Shown: piece by piece, positions 8,728 through 17,535 of the stretch
Layout of the letters: the number at the start of each line of letters is the position of its first letter
Position numbering within the stretch: the stretch's first letter is position 1
DNA from: DATLGB01 sp964242305
Lineage (GTDB): Bacteria; Actinomycetota; Thermoleophilia; Solirubrobacterales; Solirubrobacteraceae
NCBI GenBank assembly: GCA_964242305.1
Contig: CAXTBB010000012.1
Location: forward strand, 1 to 64,000
Length of the DNA stretch: 64,000 nucleotides
Direction of reading: 5' to 3'
Notes under the pieces: generated by a model
What the model was told of the DNA's origin: nothing
What the model saw: the letters and a program-made list of their open reading frames with translations, nothing else
Database searches by the model: none
Made by a program: the position numbers and the translations under genes

Positions 8728-10050
8728 ATGCGCGTCCGCTTCGCCCCGTCGCCGACCGGCGCCCTTCACGTCGGGGGCGCCCGGACGGCCCTGTTCAACT
8801 GGCTGCTCGCGCGCGGGAACGATGCCGAGCTCGTCCTACGCATCGAGGACACCGACCGCGAGCGCTCGACCCAGGCGAACGTCGACCAGATCTTCGAGGC
8901 GCTGGAGTGGCTCGGCATCGACCACGGCGGCGACGTTGTCTTCCAGTCCGCGAACGCCGAACGCCACCACGAGGTCATCGAGCGGCTGCTCGCCGACGGG
9001 CACGCCTACCGCTCCACCGCCGGTCCCGACCAGGTCGCCGCCTGGCGCGCCGAGCACGGCAATCAGGGCTTCCGCGGCAGCGACGAGGGGGAGGGCGCCG
9101 TCCGCCTGCGCGTCCCGGACGACGGCGTCACCGTCGTGCGCGACGTCATCCGCGGCGAGAGCGAGTTCGCCAACGGGCTGCAGGACGACCTCGTCATCGC
9201 CCGCGCCGACGGCACGCCCGTCTACCACACGGCCGTCGTCGTCGACGACCTCGACGCCGGTGTCACCCACGTCGTCCGCGGCGCCGACCACTACTCCAAC
9301 ACGCCCAAGCAGATGCTGATCCTGGCTGCGCTGGGGGAGGCGGCGCCCGTCTACGCGCACCTCCCGCTGCTGCACGGGCCGGACGGCAAGAAGCTCTCCA
9401 AGCGCCACGGCGCGGCGTCCGTGCAAGCGCTGCGCGACGCGGGCTACCTGCCCGAGGCGGTCCGCAACTACCTGGCGCTGCTCGGCTGGGGCGCGGCCGG
9501 CAGCGAGGAGACCTTCTACACGACGGAGGAGCTCGTCGCCCAGTTCGCGCTCGAGCGCGTGTCCCGGTCCCCGGCGGTGTTCGACGAGGCCAAGCTGCGC
9601 TGGATGAACGGCCGCTACGTGCGCGAGCTCGCGGTGGAGGACCTACAGGCGCGGCTGGAGGCGCTGACGGGACGCGAGCTGCGCCCGGACGTCGTCGCCA
9701 TCACGCAGGAGAAGATCTCGACGCTGGTCGAGTTCTGGCCGCTGGCGGCGTTCTTCTTCGACGGTCCCGCGGACGACCCGGCGGCGCGCGAGAAGTGGTC
9801 GGATCCCGGTGCGTTGCGCGCCGCCCGGGACGCGATCGCGGCGGTCGAGCCGTTCACGGTCGAGGCGCTCGAGCGCGCCCTCCGGGACGCCGCCGACGCC
9901 GCCGGCCTGAAGGCCAAGAACCTGTTCCAGCCGATCCGCGTCGCCATCTCGGGGACCACCATCTCCCCGGGGTTGTTCGAGTCGATCGCCGTGCTGGGGC
10001 GCGAGGAGACCGTGCGCAGGCTCGAAGCCGCCGAGACGGCGGGTCACTAG
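8728..10050 (+). CDS. gltX: Glutamate--tRNA ligase
   Basis: 440-residue class I aminoacyl-tRNA synthetase charging tRNA with glutamate. The N-terminus MRVRFAPSPTGALHVGGART carries the HIGH-type motif, and KKLSKRHGA is the KMSKS motif. LRIEDTDRERS is typical of bacterial GluRS. The frame is open upstream into the nfo antisense, but the ATG at 8728 gives the canonical N-terminus and is preceded by TAAGGT. GatCAB is encoded about 20 kb away, which would fit a non-discriminating enzyme that also charges tRNA(Gln); specificity itself is not visible. Confidence 0.96.
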   Translation: MRVRFAPSPTGALHVGGARTALFNWLLARGNDAELVLRIEDTDRERSTQANVDQIFEALEWLGIDHGGDVVFQSANAERHHEVIERLLADGHAYRSTAGPDQVAAWRAEHGNQGFRGSDEGEGAVRLRVPDDGVTVVRDVIRGESEFANGLQDDLVIARADGTPVYHTAVVVDDLDAGVTHVVRGADHYSNTPKQMLILAALGEAAPVYAHLPLLHGPDGKKLSKRHGAASVQALRDAGYLPEAVRNYLALLGWGAAGSEETFYTTEELVAQFALERVSRSPAVFDEAKLRWMNGRYVRELAVEDLQARLEALTGRELRPDVVAITQEKISTLVEFWPLAAFFFDGPADDPAAREKWSDPGALRAARDAIAAVEPFTVEALERALRDAADAAGLKAKNLFQPIRVAISGTTISPGLFESIAVLGREETVRRLEAAETAGH

Positions 10051-10108
10051 ACGCGAGTTGCTCAATCATGGGTCCACTGGTGCCGATAGACCGTCAAGAA
10101 GCGAGCTG

Positions 10109-11242
10109 ATGAACGGCGAGCCTCCCCCCGACGACCCCATCGTGACTCCCGCCCCCGCCACCGCATCCCCCGTCGCCACCGCTGGCCCGGGCCACTCCCC
10201 GGCGCAGGCCTACGGCACGCCCCGTCCCGCCGGGCACGGCGCGCGCCTCACCGCCGCCTTCGAGGCGCTCGAGCGCTTCCCGGCCCTCGCCGAGTCGCGC
10301 AACCGGGTGCTCGCACTGGTCTCCGAGGAGCGCCCGTCCACCGGCGACGTCGTCGCGGCCATCGAGTCCGACGTCGCGCTGGTGATCGCGGTGCTGCGCC
10401 TGGGCAACCAGGTCGGCCACCAGAAGGCCGGCCGCGTCGAGTCGATCGTCGACGCCGTCGAGGTCCTCTCGCCCGAGTCCGTCTCCCACCTCGCCTCCAC
10501 CGCCGAGGTCTTCGAGTTCTTCGAGCGCGGCAAGACCTGGGACGCCGCCCCCGAGCGCTTCCGGCTGCACGCCGTCGCCGTCCAGCGCGCCGCCGACCGG
10601 CTCGCCGTCCAGGGCGAGTACGCCTACCGCGACCGCCTGCTCGTCACCGCGCTGCTGCACGACATCGGCAAGCTCGTCCTCATGCACGCCTACCCGGGCT
10701 ACCCCAAGCAGGTCCACGGGCCGGCCCGCACCCCCGAGGAGCGGCTGCACTACGAGCGCCGTGAGCTCGGCGTCGACCACGCGCTGGTCGGCGGCGTGCT
10801 GGCGCGTCGCTGGAACCTCCCGCGGGCGGTCGCGTCCGCCATCGAGCGCCACCACTCCGAGGACGCCGAAGGGGACGCCGCCTACGTCCGCCTGGCCGAC
10901 ATGGTCGCCCACTACGCCCAGGGCTCGCCCGTCAACCCGACCGAGCTCCTGCGCGCCGCGCGCAACATCGGCTTCGGCCCGACGGAGCTGCGAGCCGTCC
11001 TCTACGACCTCCCGTACCCGAGCAGCCAGCGCCAGCGCGCGATCGAGCCGTGCCCCCTGTCGGGCCGCGAGCTCGAGGTCCTCAAGCGCCTCGCCAAGGG
11101 CATGGTCTACAAGCAGATCGCCCACGAGCTCGCCCTGTCGACGTCGACGGTGCGGACCCACCTCCACAACATCTACGGCAAGCTCGGCGCCGTCGACCGC
11201 GCCCAAGCGGTCCTGCTCGCCACCGAGCGCGGCTGGCTCTGA
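10109..11242 (+). CDS. HDOD-domain protein fused to a LuxR-type DNA-binding domain
   Basis: 377-residue predicted signalling regulator. After a Pro/Ala-rich N-terminus (about 1-40), residues about 45-260 form an HDOD domain (FEALERFPALAESRNRVLAL, DVALVIAVLRLGNQ) that keeps an HD-like pair in LLVTALLHDIGKLVLMHAYP and HHSEDAEGD. The last 65 residues are a LuxR/GerE helix-turn-helix (LSGRELEVLKRLAKGM, ELALSTSTVRTHLHNIYGKL). It would bind DNA through the C-terminus with the HDOD part as sensor or oligomerisation unit. ATG 10109 is preferred over an in-frame TTG at 10058. It lies 58 nt after gltX and its ligand is unknown. Confidence 0.85.
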   Translation: MNGEPPPDDPIVTPAPATASPVATAGPGHSPAQAYGTPRPAGHGARLTAAFEALERFPALAESRNRVLALVSEERPSTGDVVAAIESDVALVIAVLRLGNQVGHQKAGRVESIVDAVEVLSPESVSHLASTAEVFEFFERGKTWDAAPERFRLHAVAVQRAADRLAVQGEYAYRDRLLVTALLHDIGKLVLMHAYPGYPKQVHGPARTPEERLHYERRELGVDHALVGGVLARRWNLPRAVASAIERHHSEDAEGDAAYVRLADMVAHYAQGSPVNPTELLRAARNIGFGPTELRAVLYDLPYPSSQRQRAIEPCPLSGRELEVLKRLAKGMVYKQIAHELALSTSTVRTHLHNIYGKLGAVDRAQAVLLATERGWL

Positions 11243-11278
11243 GCGAGAACCCGGCGGTTCGACGGGCGGTCACGTCCG

Positions 11279-11284
11279 TAGGAT
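11279..11284 (+). promoter_or_regulatory. Candidate -10 hexamer TAGGAT before the Rrf2 gene
   Basis: TAGGAT overlaps the in-frame ATG at 11283 and ends 10 nt before the in-frame GTG at 11295. This favours the GTG as the true start. Confidence 0.35.
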
Positions 11285-11294
11285 GGCTGGCGGC

Positions 11295-11687
11295 GTGCTG
11301 TCGATCACCACCAAGTCCCCGTACGCGCTGCGCGCGCTCTCCGAGCTCGCCGCCATGGGGGGCGACACGCCCGTCCCGATCGCCGAGCTCGCCCGCCGCC
11401 GCGACGTCCCCGTCCAGTTCCTCGAGCAGCTCTTCGCCGTTTTGCGCCGAGCCGGTCTCCTGCAGTCCCAACGCGGCGTCAAGGGCGGCTACCGCTTCGC
11501 CAGGCCCGCCACCGAGATCACCGTCCTCGAGGTCGTCGAGCTCCTCGACGGCCCCGTCGGCGGAGGCGCTGAGTCCATCTTCGCCGAGGCCGCCGCCGCC
11601 GCCCGAGCCGTCCTCGCCAAGCACACCATCGCCGACGTCGCCGAGCGCGACCGCCGAGCCGCCGGCGCGGTCATGTACCACATCTGA
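11295..11687 (+). CDS. Rrf2-family transcriptional regulator lacking cysteines
   Basis: 130-residue winged-helix regulator. The start LSITTKSPYALRALSELA, the recognition region PIAELARRRDVPVQFLEQLF and the wing LLQSQRGVKGGYRFARP are classic Rrf2. The family's [Fe-S] sensors (IscR, NsrR) carry three cysteines after the wing; this protein has no cysteine at all, so it cannot hold a cluster that way and must sense something else or act constitutively. GTG 11295 is chosen because a TAGGAT hexamer overlaps the alternative ATG at 11283. It follows the HDOD gene by about 50 nt. Target genes are unknown. Confidence 0.85.
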   Translation: MLSITTKSPYALRALSELAAMGGDTPVPIAELARRRDVPVQFLEQLFAVLRRAGLLQSQRGVKGGYRFARPATEITVLEVVELLDGPVGGGAESIFAEAAAAARAVLAKHTIADVAERDRRAAGAVMYHI

Positions 11688-11700
11688 GGCCTGGAATTGC

Positions 11701-11737
11701 CGATCTCGATTCGGTCTACCCAGGCAAATCGAGATCG
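11701..11737. repeat. 11-bp inverted repeat downstream of the Rrf2 gene
   Basis: CGATCTCGATT at 11701-11711 is perfectly inverted at 11727-11737 around a 15-nt spacer. It begins 14 nt after the Rrf2 stop codon. It could be a weak terminator or an operator; there is no T-tract. Confidence 0.5.
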
Positions 11738-12000
11738 CCGTAAACCGCCTGACCACGAGCCGAGAGAGATGGCCCCACGCATCCACGGGCATTCATCTTC
11801 GCCGGGTGTTGGGAATAGCAGAAGTCCACGTCCCGGAACGCCGGCGGTGCGCCAGGCTGGCTGAACCTGGAGCCCTCGCATCGCGCGGGTCGTCGAGGTC
11901 GTCTGGCACGAAGGGAAAGCCTGTCTTGTTGCACATTTCTCGTTGCGGAGAGCAGGAGAAACCCAAATGAGCAGCCTTTGCGGAAGGCGTGCCCTAAGCG

Positions 12001-12006
12001 TATGCT
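12001..12006 (+). promoter_or_regulatory. Candidate -10 hexamer TATGCT
   Basis: TATGCT ends 6 nt before the ATG at 12013, the same spacing as for other candidate leaderless genes here. Confidence 0.4.
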
Positions 12007-12012
12007 CCGGAA

Positions 12013-12612
12013 ATGAGAAGGCTCCGACGCTTGGCGCACGCCGTGCGCAAGAGGCTCGGGGAATTAGGTCTCGGAACTGCTGTAGTGGGACTCGTTTTCG
12101 GAGTCTTCGGCTATGTGCTAAATCCCTTTGTACAAACACACTGGTTCCCACCCGACCGGAGCGTGTCCCTGAGTCAAGTGTGTTTGCAGTCGGGGTTCAC
12201 GCTTGATGGCTTCGTTCGCAGGATCGATGGACGGCCCTCGGAGGCCCAAGAGGATGGCTACAGTCCGCGCGAGCGGTCCAGACCAGGCCTCGATGTGAGC
12301 GTGTCGCTTACAGCGCATGGATTCGACGGGCACCACTTCGAGGTGGGTGGACTCGCTCTGAACGCTACGCGCGGCAACGCTGCCTCCGGCTCGTTGGCTG
12401 GGCTGTCACGCGAAGTAAAAGGCAACGCAGACAGCATCATGCGCGCACCGCAGTTCTTTGTACCCATCCCGAGGCGCCCCGGCACGTACGTGGTCCGCGT
12501 GGATGTCTCCAACAAGGAGATGACCTTTCGCCTTGCGTCGAAGTTGGGACCGCGCTTTTCTGTCAAGCCTGGGGGATCGCTGAAGCTCAGCAGCCTTTGT
12601 ACGAAAACCTGA
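12013..12612 (+). CDS. Hypothetical membrane-anchored protein in a lower-GC island
   Basis: 199-residue protein. A basic N-terminus (MRRLRRLAHAVRKR) is followed by one hydrophobic segment at about residues 18-37 (LGTAVVGLVFGVFGYVLNPF), then about 160 residues predicted outside the membrane with two well-separated Cys (one in SQVCLQ, one in the final SLCTKT). The outer part looks beta-rich (YVVRVDVSNKEMTFRLASK). I recognise no family. Codon third positions are far less GC-rich than in neighbouring genes, suggesting recent acquisition. Support comes from the intact frame, the topology and an upstream TATGCT hexamer. Confidence 0.55.
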   Translation: MRRLRRLAHAVRKRLGELGLGTAVVGLVFGVFGYVLNPFVQTHWFPPDRSVSLSQVCLQSGFTLDGFVRRIDGRPSEAQEDGYSPRERSRPGLDVSVSLTAHGFDGHHFEVGGLALNATRGNAASGSLAGLSREVKGNADSIMRAPQFFVPIPRRPGTYVVRVDVSNKEMTFRLASKLGPRFSVKPGGSLKLSSLCTKT

Positions 12613-13212
12613 GTCAGCGCCCGGGCCGCAGGCTTGATCGTGTCCTGATGCAAACGATAACTCAGCCAGCAGCGCGCTAGGTTTTGGCGTGGCGACTCTC
12701 TGGCAGCGCCAAGTCCCGACGGGGTCAGCAATAGGTTGGCATCGCGGAGTCGTGTCCGTGTCGGCGTTCACAGTGCGCGAGCCAGCGATGGCGTCAGGCG
12801 CGCTGACAACGAAACGTTGGTGTCCGGCTCTCGGCCGTGGATGTGCCGGCTGAGGCGTGGTCCCTGACGTCGGGGCCGCCGCGCCGGTTAGTGAATCGTC
12901 GACGTCCGCGGCCGGCTCGGCGATGCTCATCGATGGCGTGCCGCGCGTTGATCGAGGAAGACGTCGTGATCCCGTACCCCGCGGACCGCCAGAGGCGGAT
13001 GCGCTTTTGAGCTCAGGAGTGCGGCGGGAACTTCGATGGAGATCATGTCGCGGCGGCGCTGTCTGTGTTGGGCGGGGCACAGTCGCAGACACTTCGAGAA
13101 CCTGACCGCCTAACGGCGCGACACGTTGCCCTCGCCGAGATCGCCGCTAGGTCGGACTGCAGCGAGTCGTCCGCCTGGCCGCGGACCGCAGATCCGCTCC
13201 GCGGTGGGTCGC
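12613..13212. other. 600-bp region without an intact gene; possible gene fossil
   Basis: No frame here has convincing coding character on either strand. One short plus-strand stretch around 12930-13008 reads CRALIEEDVVIPYPADRQRR and then stops; it faintly resembles the C-terminal tail of MscS-type channels (a ...IPYP... motif), so it may be the end of a decayed gene. The surrounding bases are less GC-rich than the genome around them. Nothing else is recognised. Confidence 0.35.
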
Positions 13213-15660
13213 TCACTCACCGAGCCCGATCCCCGCAACGGGTGGCGTGCGCAGGACGCGACGCGTCGGCAGGGTCAGAGCTAGGAGCGCCAGGAGGGCG
13301 GAGCCGCCGAGGATCGCCGCGAGCTGGTCCAACGGCACGAAGGGGCGGAGGCTGCCGGTCAGTGCGCGGCTGAGCGGGAGCAGCGCTGCGGCGGCGATCG
13401 CCAGGCCGAGCCCGAGCCCGATGGCGATGACGAGCACGGCCTCCCAGCGTGCCATGGACCGGACCTGACGCGTCGTCGCGCCGGTCAGGCGGAGCAGCGC
13501 CAGCTCCCGGCCGCGCCGCAGCGCGATCATCGCCAGCGTGTTGACCACCGCGATCGACGTGAACGCGAAGATGATCGCGACGAACAGCGGACCGAGCCAG
13601 CGGTTCGTCTCTCGCTCGGTGTCGGATGCCGTGGTCAGAGACGCACGATCGCGGACGCGAAAGCCTGGAAAGCGGTTGCTGAGCGCCCGAAGACGCCGGG
13701 AGACGCCGACCGGATCACTGGTGTCCACGAGGATCGTCCCGAGCAGCGGATCGGTCAGGTGCCCGGCAACCAGTCCCGGAGAGAGGAGCGCGTCGCCGAG
13801 CGCCAGCGCTCGGGTGTAGATGGCCACGACCCTGGCGTGCGTGCGTGTGCCGTCGCCGCGGACGACGGCAACGCGGTCGCCGACGCGGGCGTGCGCGACC
13901 TCGGCCCGGTGGCGCCCGAGCGCGATCGTGGCTCCGTGCAGGTCCGAGAGCGACCCGGCGGCCACGCCGGCGTCGAGCCCGCCCGCCTGGCCCCCGTCGA
14001 GGATGGCCGCGGGGAGGGTGTCGTCTGGATCGCCGAGGCTCGGTCCGAGCGTCGTCGGAGTCAGGCCCACCGCGCTCACCACCCCCGGCGTGCCTCGCAC
14101 GGAGGCGAGCGCGGCGGGAGGCAGGCCGGCGCCGTCGACAGCGAGCTCGCCCCCGAGTGACGCTTGGCGCTGTTGCGAAACGGCGTGATCGGTGGTGGTC
14201 GCGCTGAACAGCAGCGTGCAGCTCATCCCCACCGTGAGGACTAGCGGCGTACTGGCCGAAGAGAAGCGGCGCGTGGCGGTGCGGAGGTTCGCGGACGCGA
14301 GGAAGCCCCCGATCGGTGAGATCCGCGCGAGCGGCGGACCCAGGATCCCGGCGGCGATGCGGGCCGCGATCGGGCCCAGGAAGCCGACCGCCATGACGAG
14401 GAAGAGGGCCGTCATCTCGGACGTCGCCGCGGCGGTGGCCGGGTCGGCGGTCAGGTTCGAGACGGTGAACAGCGGTGCCGCGCCGGCCAGCGAGAGCACG
14501 CCCCCGATGAGGCGTCCCGGGCCGAGCAGCCGTGGTTCGACCGCGGCGTCGGTCAGCGCGACGGTCGGGGCCACGCGGGCGGCGCGCCGGCCCGCGGCGA
14601 GCACGGCGAGCAGGGCGGCGACGACGCCGCCACCGATGGCGGCCGTGATCGGCAGCCAGCCGGCGCTCACCGTCAGGTACGAAGGGGCGATCTCATGACG
14701 CACCAGTCCTCGCGCGAGCGCCCGGCCGAGGGCGGCCCCGGGCACGACGCCCGCGGCGGAGCCGATTAGGCCGACGATCAGCGCCTCCCACGAGATCATG
14801 CGGCGGATCTGGCCAGGCGTCGCGGCCACGGCGCGCAGCAGGGCGATCTCGCGTTCGCGCTGCTGGATCGAGAGGCTCATCGTGCTCGCCACCACGAAGA
14901 TCGCGATGAAGAGCGCCAGCCCTCCGAACGACGCGGTGACGGCGATCAGCGTGATCCGCTCCTCCTGTACCGAAGGACGCTCGGCCTTGCCGCGGTCGTC
15001 CCCGGTGAGGACCACGGCGTCGGGAGCGTGCAGGCGCGCAGCCCGGAAGCCGCGACCGGCGAGGATCCCGATCGCGTCGACAGACCCGGCATGGCCGGCG
15101 AGGCGCGCCGCCTCCGCGTCGGTCACGAAGATCGTCCGCGCCTGCCCGACCGGGCGGCGCGGTCGGGCCACGCCGACGACCGTGACGGTGCGAGCGGCCT
15201 CGGTGGACGCCAGCCGCACGCGCGCGCCGACCTTGGCGCGGTACCCGGTGACGACCTCGTCGGACCTCGCTGGAGCCCGTCCGGCGATGAGCGCGAACGG
15301 CGTCAGACGGGCGCTGCTCCAGCCGTGGGCGGCGGCGGTCCGGTCACCGAGGCGGGCGGGCACCGACACGTCGGCGATCGCAGCGCGAACGCCGGGGACG
15401 GCGGCCAGCCGGCCGGCCAGGGAGGCGGGGACGCGCGCGCGCTCGCCCAGCGGGACGTCGTGATCCGTGCCGGCCAGCTGGTCGCCGGTCACGACCGCCG
15501 CGGCGGCGGCGTAGCGCTGGACGGGAGGATGGCTGCGCAGGGCTGCCTCGAAGGGCATTCCGCCGGCCATGACCAGCGCGGAGGACGCGATCAGCGCCAC
15601 CAGGGCGCCGGTGAACGAGGCCAGTCGGCCGTGAGCGCTGAGGAGTGCGAGCCGCAACAT
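13213..15660 (-). CDS. ABC transporter permease, FtsX/MacB-like
   Basis: 815-residue membrane protein of an exporter-type ABC system. An N-terminal TM segment (LASFTGALVALIASSALVMAG) is followed by a long extracytoplasmic domain. FtsX-like permease cores with clustered TM segments then occur at about residues 235-370 and again at 690-815, with further TM segments around 380-470: the duplicated layout of actinobacterial FtsX-type permeases. The start lies 1 nt after the ATPase stop, so the two are co-translated. Substrate is unknown; lipids, peptides or antimicrobials are typical for the family. The neighbouring two-component system may control it. Confidence 0.88.
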   Translation of the reverse strand: MLRLALLSAHGRLASFTGALVALIASSALVMAGGMPFEAALRSHPPVQRYAAAAAVVTGDQLAGTDHDVPLGERARVPASLAGRLAAVPGVRAAIADVSVPARLGDRTAAAHGWSSARLTPFALIAGRAPARSDEVVTGYRAKVGARVRLASTEAARTVTVVGVARPRRPVGQARTIFVTDAEAARLAGHAGSVDAIGILAGRGFRAARLHAPDAVVLTGDDRGKAERPSVQEERITLIAVTASFGGLALFIAIFVVASTMSLSIQQREREIALLRAVAATPGQIRRMISWEALIVGLIGSAAGVVPGAALGRALARGLVRHEIAPSYLTVSAGWLPITAAIGGGVVAALLAVLAAGRRAARVAPTVALTDAAVEPRLLGPGRLIGGVLSLAGAAPLFTVSNLTADPATAAATSEMTALFLVMAVGFLGPIAARIAAGILGPPLARISPIGGFLASANLRTATRRFSSASTPLVLTVGMSCTLLFSATTTDHAVSQQRQASLGGELAVDGAGLPPAALASVRGTPGVVSAVGLTPTTLGPSLGDPDDTLPAAILDGGQAGGLDAGVAAGSLSDLHGATIALGRHRAEVAHARVGDRVAVVRGDGTRTHARVVAIYTRALALGDALLSPGLVAGHLTDPLLGTILVDTSDPVGVSRRLRALSNRFPGFRVRDRASLTTASDTERETNRWLGPLFVAIIFAFTSIAVVNTLAMIALRRGRELALLRLTGATTRQVRSMARWEAVLVIAIGLGLGLAIAAAALLPLSRALTGSLRPFVPLDQLAAILGGSALLALLALTLPTRRVLRTPPVAGIGLGE

Positions 15661-15661
15661 G

Positions 15662-16426
15662 TCAGGCTCCGAGGTGCGCCAGCTGCTCGGCGACCTCGTC
15701 GGCGGTGGGCGCGTCGAGCGTCCCGGCGATCTGGCCGTCGGCGAGCAGGATGACGGCGTCGGCGTGTGCAGCCGCCACCGGGTCGTGGGTGACCATCACC
15801 ACCGTGTGTCCGTCCACGTCGACGACCTCGCGCAGCAGCGCCAACACGCCGCGCCCGGTCGTGCGATCCAGCGCTCCAGTCGGCTCGTCGGCGAACACGA
15901 CCTCGGGGCGGGTGACGAGCGCGCGGGCGATCGCGACACGCTGCTGCTGGCCGCCCGAGAGCTGGGACGGCCGGTGGCGCAGGCGCCGGTCCAGGCCGAC
16001 GCGCGCCGCGACCTCGCGCACGTCGGCGCGCCGGACCCGGCGGCCGTCGAGGCGCAGCGGCAGGCCGATGTTCTGCGCGACCGTCAGCGACGGCATCAGG
16101 TTGAAGGCCTGGAAGACGAACCCGACGCGCTCGCGCCGAAGGATCGTGAGCCTGCGCTCGCTGAGCTTGGAGAGGTCGGCCCCGGCAAGCGAGACCGTGC
16201 CCGCCGTGGGCCGGTCCAGCCCGGCGGCCACGTGGAGGAAGGTGCTCTTGCCCGAGCCCGACGGACCCATGATGGCGGTGAACGAGCCCTGCGCGAGCGC
16301 GGTAGTGACCGCGTCGAGGGCGACCACCTTCCCCTCGCCCTCGCCGTGGACCTTGGTGACGTCGCGCAAGGAGACGACGGGAGCGGTGGTGCCGGATGCG
16401 CCGCGATCGTGGCTCAGGAGTCTCAT
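15662..16426 (-). CDS. ABC transporter ATP-binding protein, LolD/MacB type
   Basis: 254-residue ATPase that powers the adjacent permease. Walker A is GPSGSGKST, the Q-loop lies in GFVFQAFNLMPSLTVAQN, the signature is LSGGQQQR, Walker B is VVFADEPTGALD, and the H-loop is VMVTHDP. The QAFNLMPSLT sequence and overall length are typical of the MacB/LolD group of lipoprotein and antimicrobial exporters. It is transcribed first, with the permease 1 nt downstream. Divergent from it is a receiver-only protein gene across 110 bp. Confidence 0.93.
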   Translation of the reverse strand: MRLLSHDRGASGTTAPVVSLRDVTKVHGEGEGKVVALDAVTTALAQGSFTAIMGPSGSGKSTFLHVAAGLDRPTAGTVSLAGADLSKLSERRLTILRRERVGFVFQAFNLMPSLTVAQNIGLPLRLDGRRVRRADVREVAARVGLDRRLRHRPSQLSGGQQQRVAIARALVTRPEVVFADEPTGALDRTTGRGVLALLREVVDVDGHTVVMVTHDPVAAAHADAVILLADGQIAGTLDAPTADEVAEQLAHLGA

Positions 16427-16536
16427 GCGAAGAAGCTTCGATCCGCACGCGCTGCGAGTCAGTGAAGGTGCCTCCCGGAGCAGGGTGTGGCTACCCGTAC
16501 CCGCGCCGCCGTCGCTGGCGTCGACAATCAGCCCAC

Positions 16537-16890
16537 ATGACCACGACGCTGCTGATCGTCGACGACCACGCCGCGTTTCGGGCGGTGGCCCGGCGGCTGC
16601 TCGAGCAGCACGGCTATCGCGTCGTCGGGGAGGCCGGCGACGGGGAAGCCGCCCTGGCGGCGGTGAGCACGCTGCGGCCCGACGTGGTGCTGCTCGACGT
16701 CCAGATGCCGGGTCTCGACGGCTTCCAGGTGGCGGCGCGGCTCACCGAGGCCGCGCGCCCGCCGGCGATCGTGATGATCTCCACCCGTGACGGTGCGGAC
16801 TTCGGCAGGCTCGTCGCGCAGAGCGGCGCGCGCGGCTTCATCGCCAAGCACGACCTGTCCGGAGTGGGCCTGGACGCGGTCCTAGCGTGA
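16537..16890 (+). CDS. Single-domain response regulator (receiver only)
   Basis: 117-residue stand-alone receiver domain. The acidic pair D9/D10 (in LLIVDDH), phospho-acceptor D54 (VVLLDVQMPGLDG), the switch Ser/Thr in VMISTRDG and the Lys in GFIAKHDL are all present, so it should be phosphorylatable. There is no output domain. ATG 16537 is chosen because it starts the beta-1 strand correctly. It is divergent from the ABC ATPase and its last 9 bases overlap the convergent LuxR-type regulator gene. It may act as a phosphate sink or partner for the neighbouring kinase; that is inference. Confidence 0.88.
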   Translation: MTTTLLIVDDHAAFRAVARRLLEQHGYRVVGEAGDGEAALAAVSTLRPDVVLLDVQMPGLDGFQVAARLTEAARPPAIVMISTRDGADFGRLVAQSGARGFIAKHDLSGVGLDAVLA

Positions 16891-17535
16891 CCCGCTCTTG
16901 ACGTAGGCCAGCACCGCGAGCACCCGCCGGTGCTGGTCGGGCGCGACGGCGAAGCCGAGCTTCTGGAAGATGCTGGTGACGTGCTTCTCGACGCCGCGCT
17001 CGGTCACCACCAGCTTCGTCGCGATGGCGCGGTTGGAAAGCCCCTCGGCCATCAGCGCGAGCACCTCTCGCTCGCGCGGCGAGAGCTCGGCCAGGGGATC
17101 CTCACGCCGCCGGCGGCCGAGCACGTGTGACACGACCTTGGAGTCCAGCGCCGTGCCGCCCTCGGCGACGCGCACGACGGCCTCGACGAAGCGGTCGACG
17201 TCGGTGACGCGGTCCTTGAGCAGGTAGCCGACCCCCTCGGCGCGCTCGTTCAACAGCTCCATCGCGAAGGTCTCCTCGAGGTGCTGGGAGAGCAGCACGA
17301 CGCCGGTCCGCGGCAGCTCGTCCTGGATCACCTTGGCCGCGACCAGGCCCTCGTCGGTCTGCGTGGGTGGCATCCGAATGTCGGTGAGGACGACGTCGGG
17401 CTTGTGCGCGCGCGTCTTGCGGAGCAGGTCCTCGGCGTCACCGGCTTGGCCGACGACCTCGATCCCCGCTTCGGTCAGCAGCCGGATGAGCCCCTCGCGC
17501 AGCAGCACCGAGTCCTCGGCGATCACGGCGCGCAC
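16882..17535 (-). CDS. NarL/LuxR-family response regulator
   Basis: 217-residue DNA-binding response regulator. The receiver domain has D8 in VIAEDSVLLREGL, phospho-acceptor D52 in VVLTDIRMPP, and the Lys in GYLLKDRV. The C-terminal GerE helix-turn-helix is LSPREREVLALMAEGLSN to GVEKHVTSIFQKLGF. It starts inside the end of the histidine kinase gene (13-nt overlap), so the two are co-translated and should be cognate partners. It converges on the receiver-only gene with a 9-nt overlap. Its likely targets include the ABC exporter next door, by position only. Confidence 0.93.
   Translation of the reverse strand: MRAVIAEDSVLLREGLIRLLTEAGIEVVGQAGDAEDLLRKTRAHKPDVVLTDIRMPPTQTDEGLVAAKVIQDELPRTGVVLLSQHLEETFAMELLNERAEGVGYLLKDRVTDVDRFVEAVVRVAEGGTALDSKVVSHVLGRRRREDPLAELSPREREVLALMAEGLSNRAIATKLVVTERGVEKHVTSIFQKLGFAVAPDQHRRVLAVLAYVKSGSR

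Larger units (their letters stand above)
11688..12012. other. Intergenic stretch without recognised gene
   Basis: 325 bp between the Rrf2 gene and a hypothetical membrane protein. Base composition is visibly less GC-rich than the flanks. Apart from an 11-bp inverted repeat near its start and a TATGCT hexamer at its end, I see no convincing coding frame or RNA. Confidence 0.5.

Noticed and set aside
12930..13008. MscS channel gene suggested by an IPYP-containing stretch.
   Set aside because: Only about 20 residues resemble the tail and no upstream channel sequence is visible, so it is reported only as a possible fossil.
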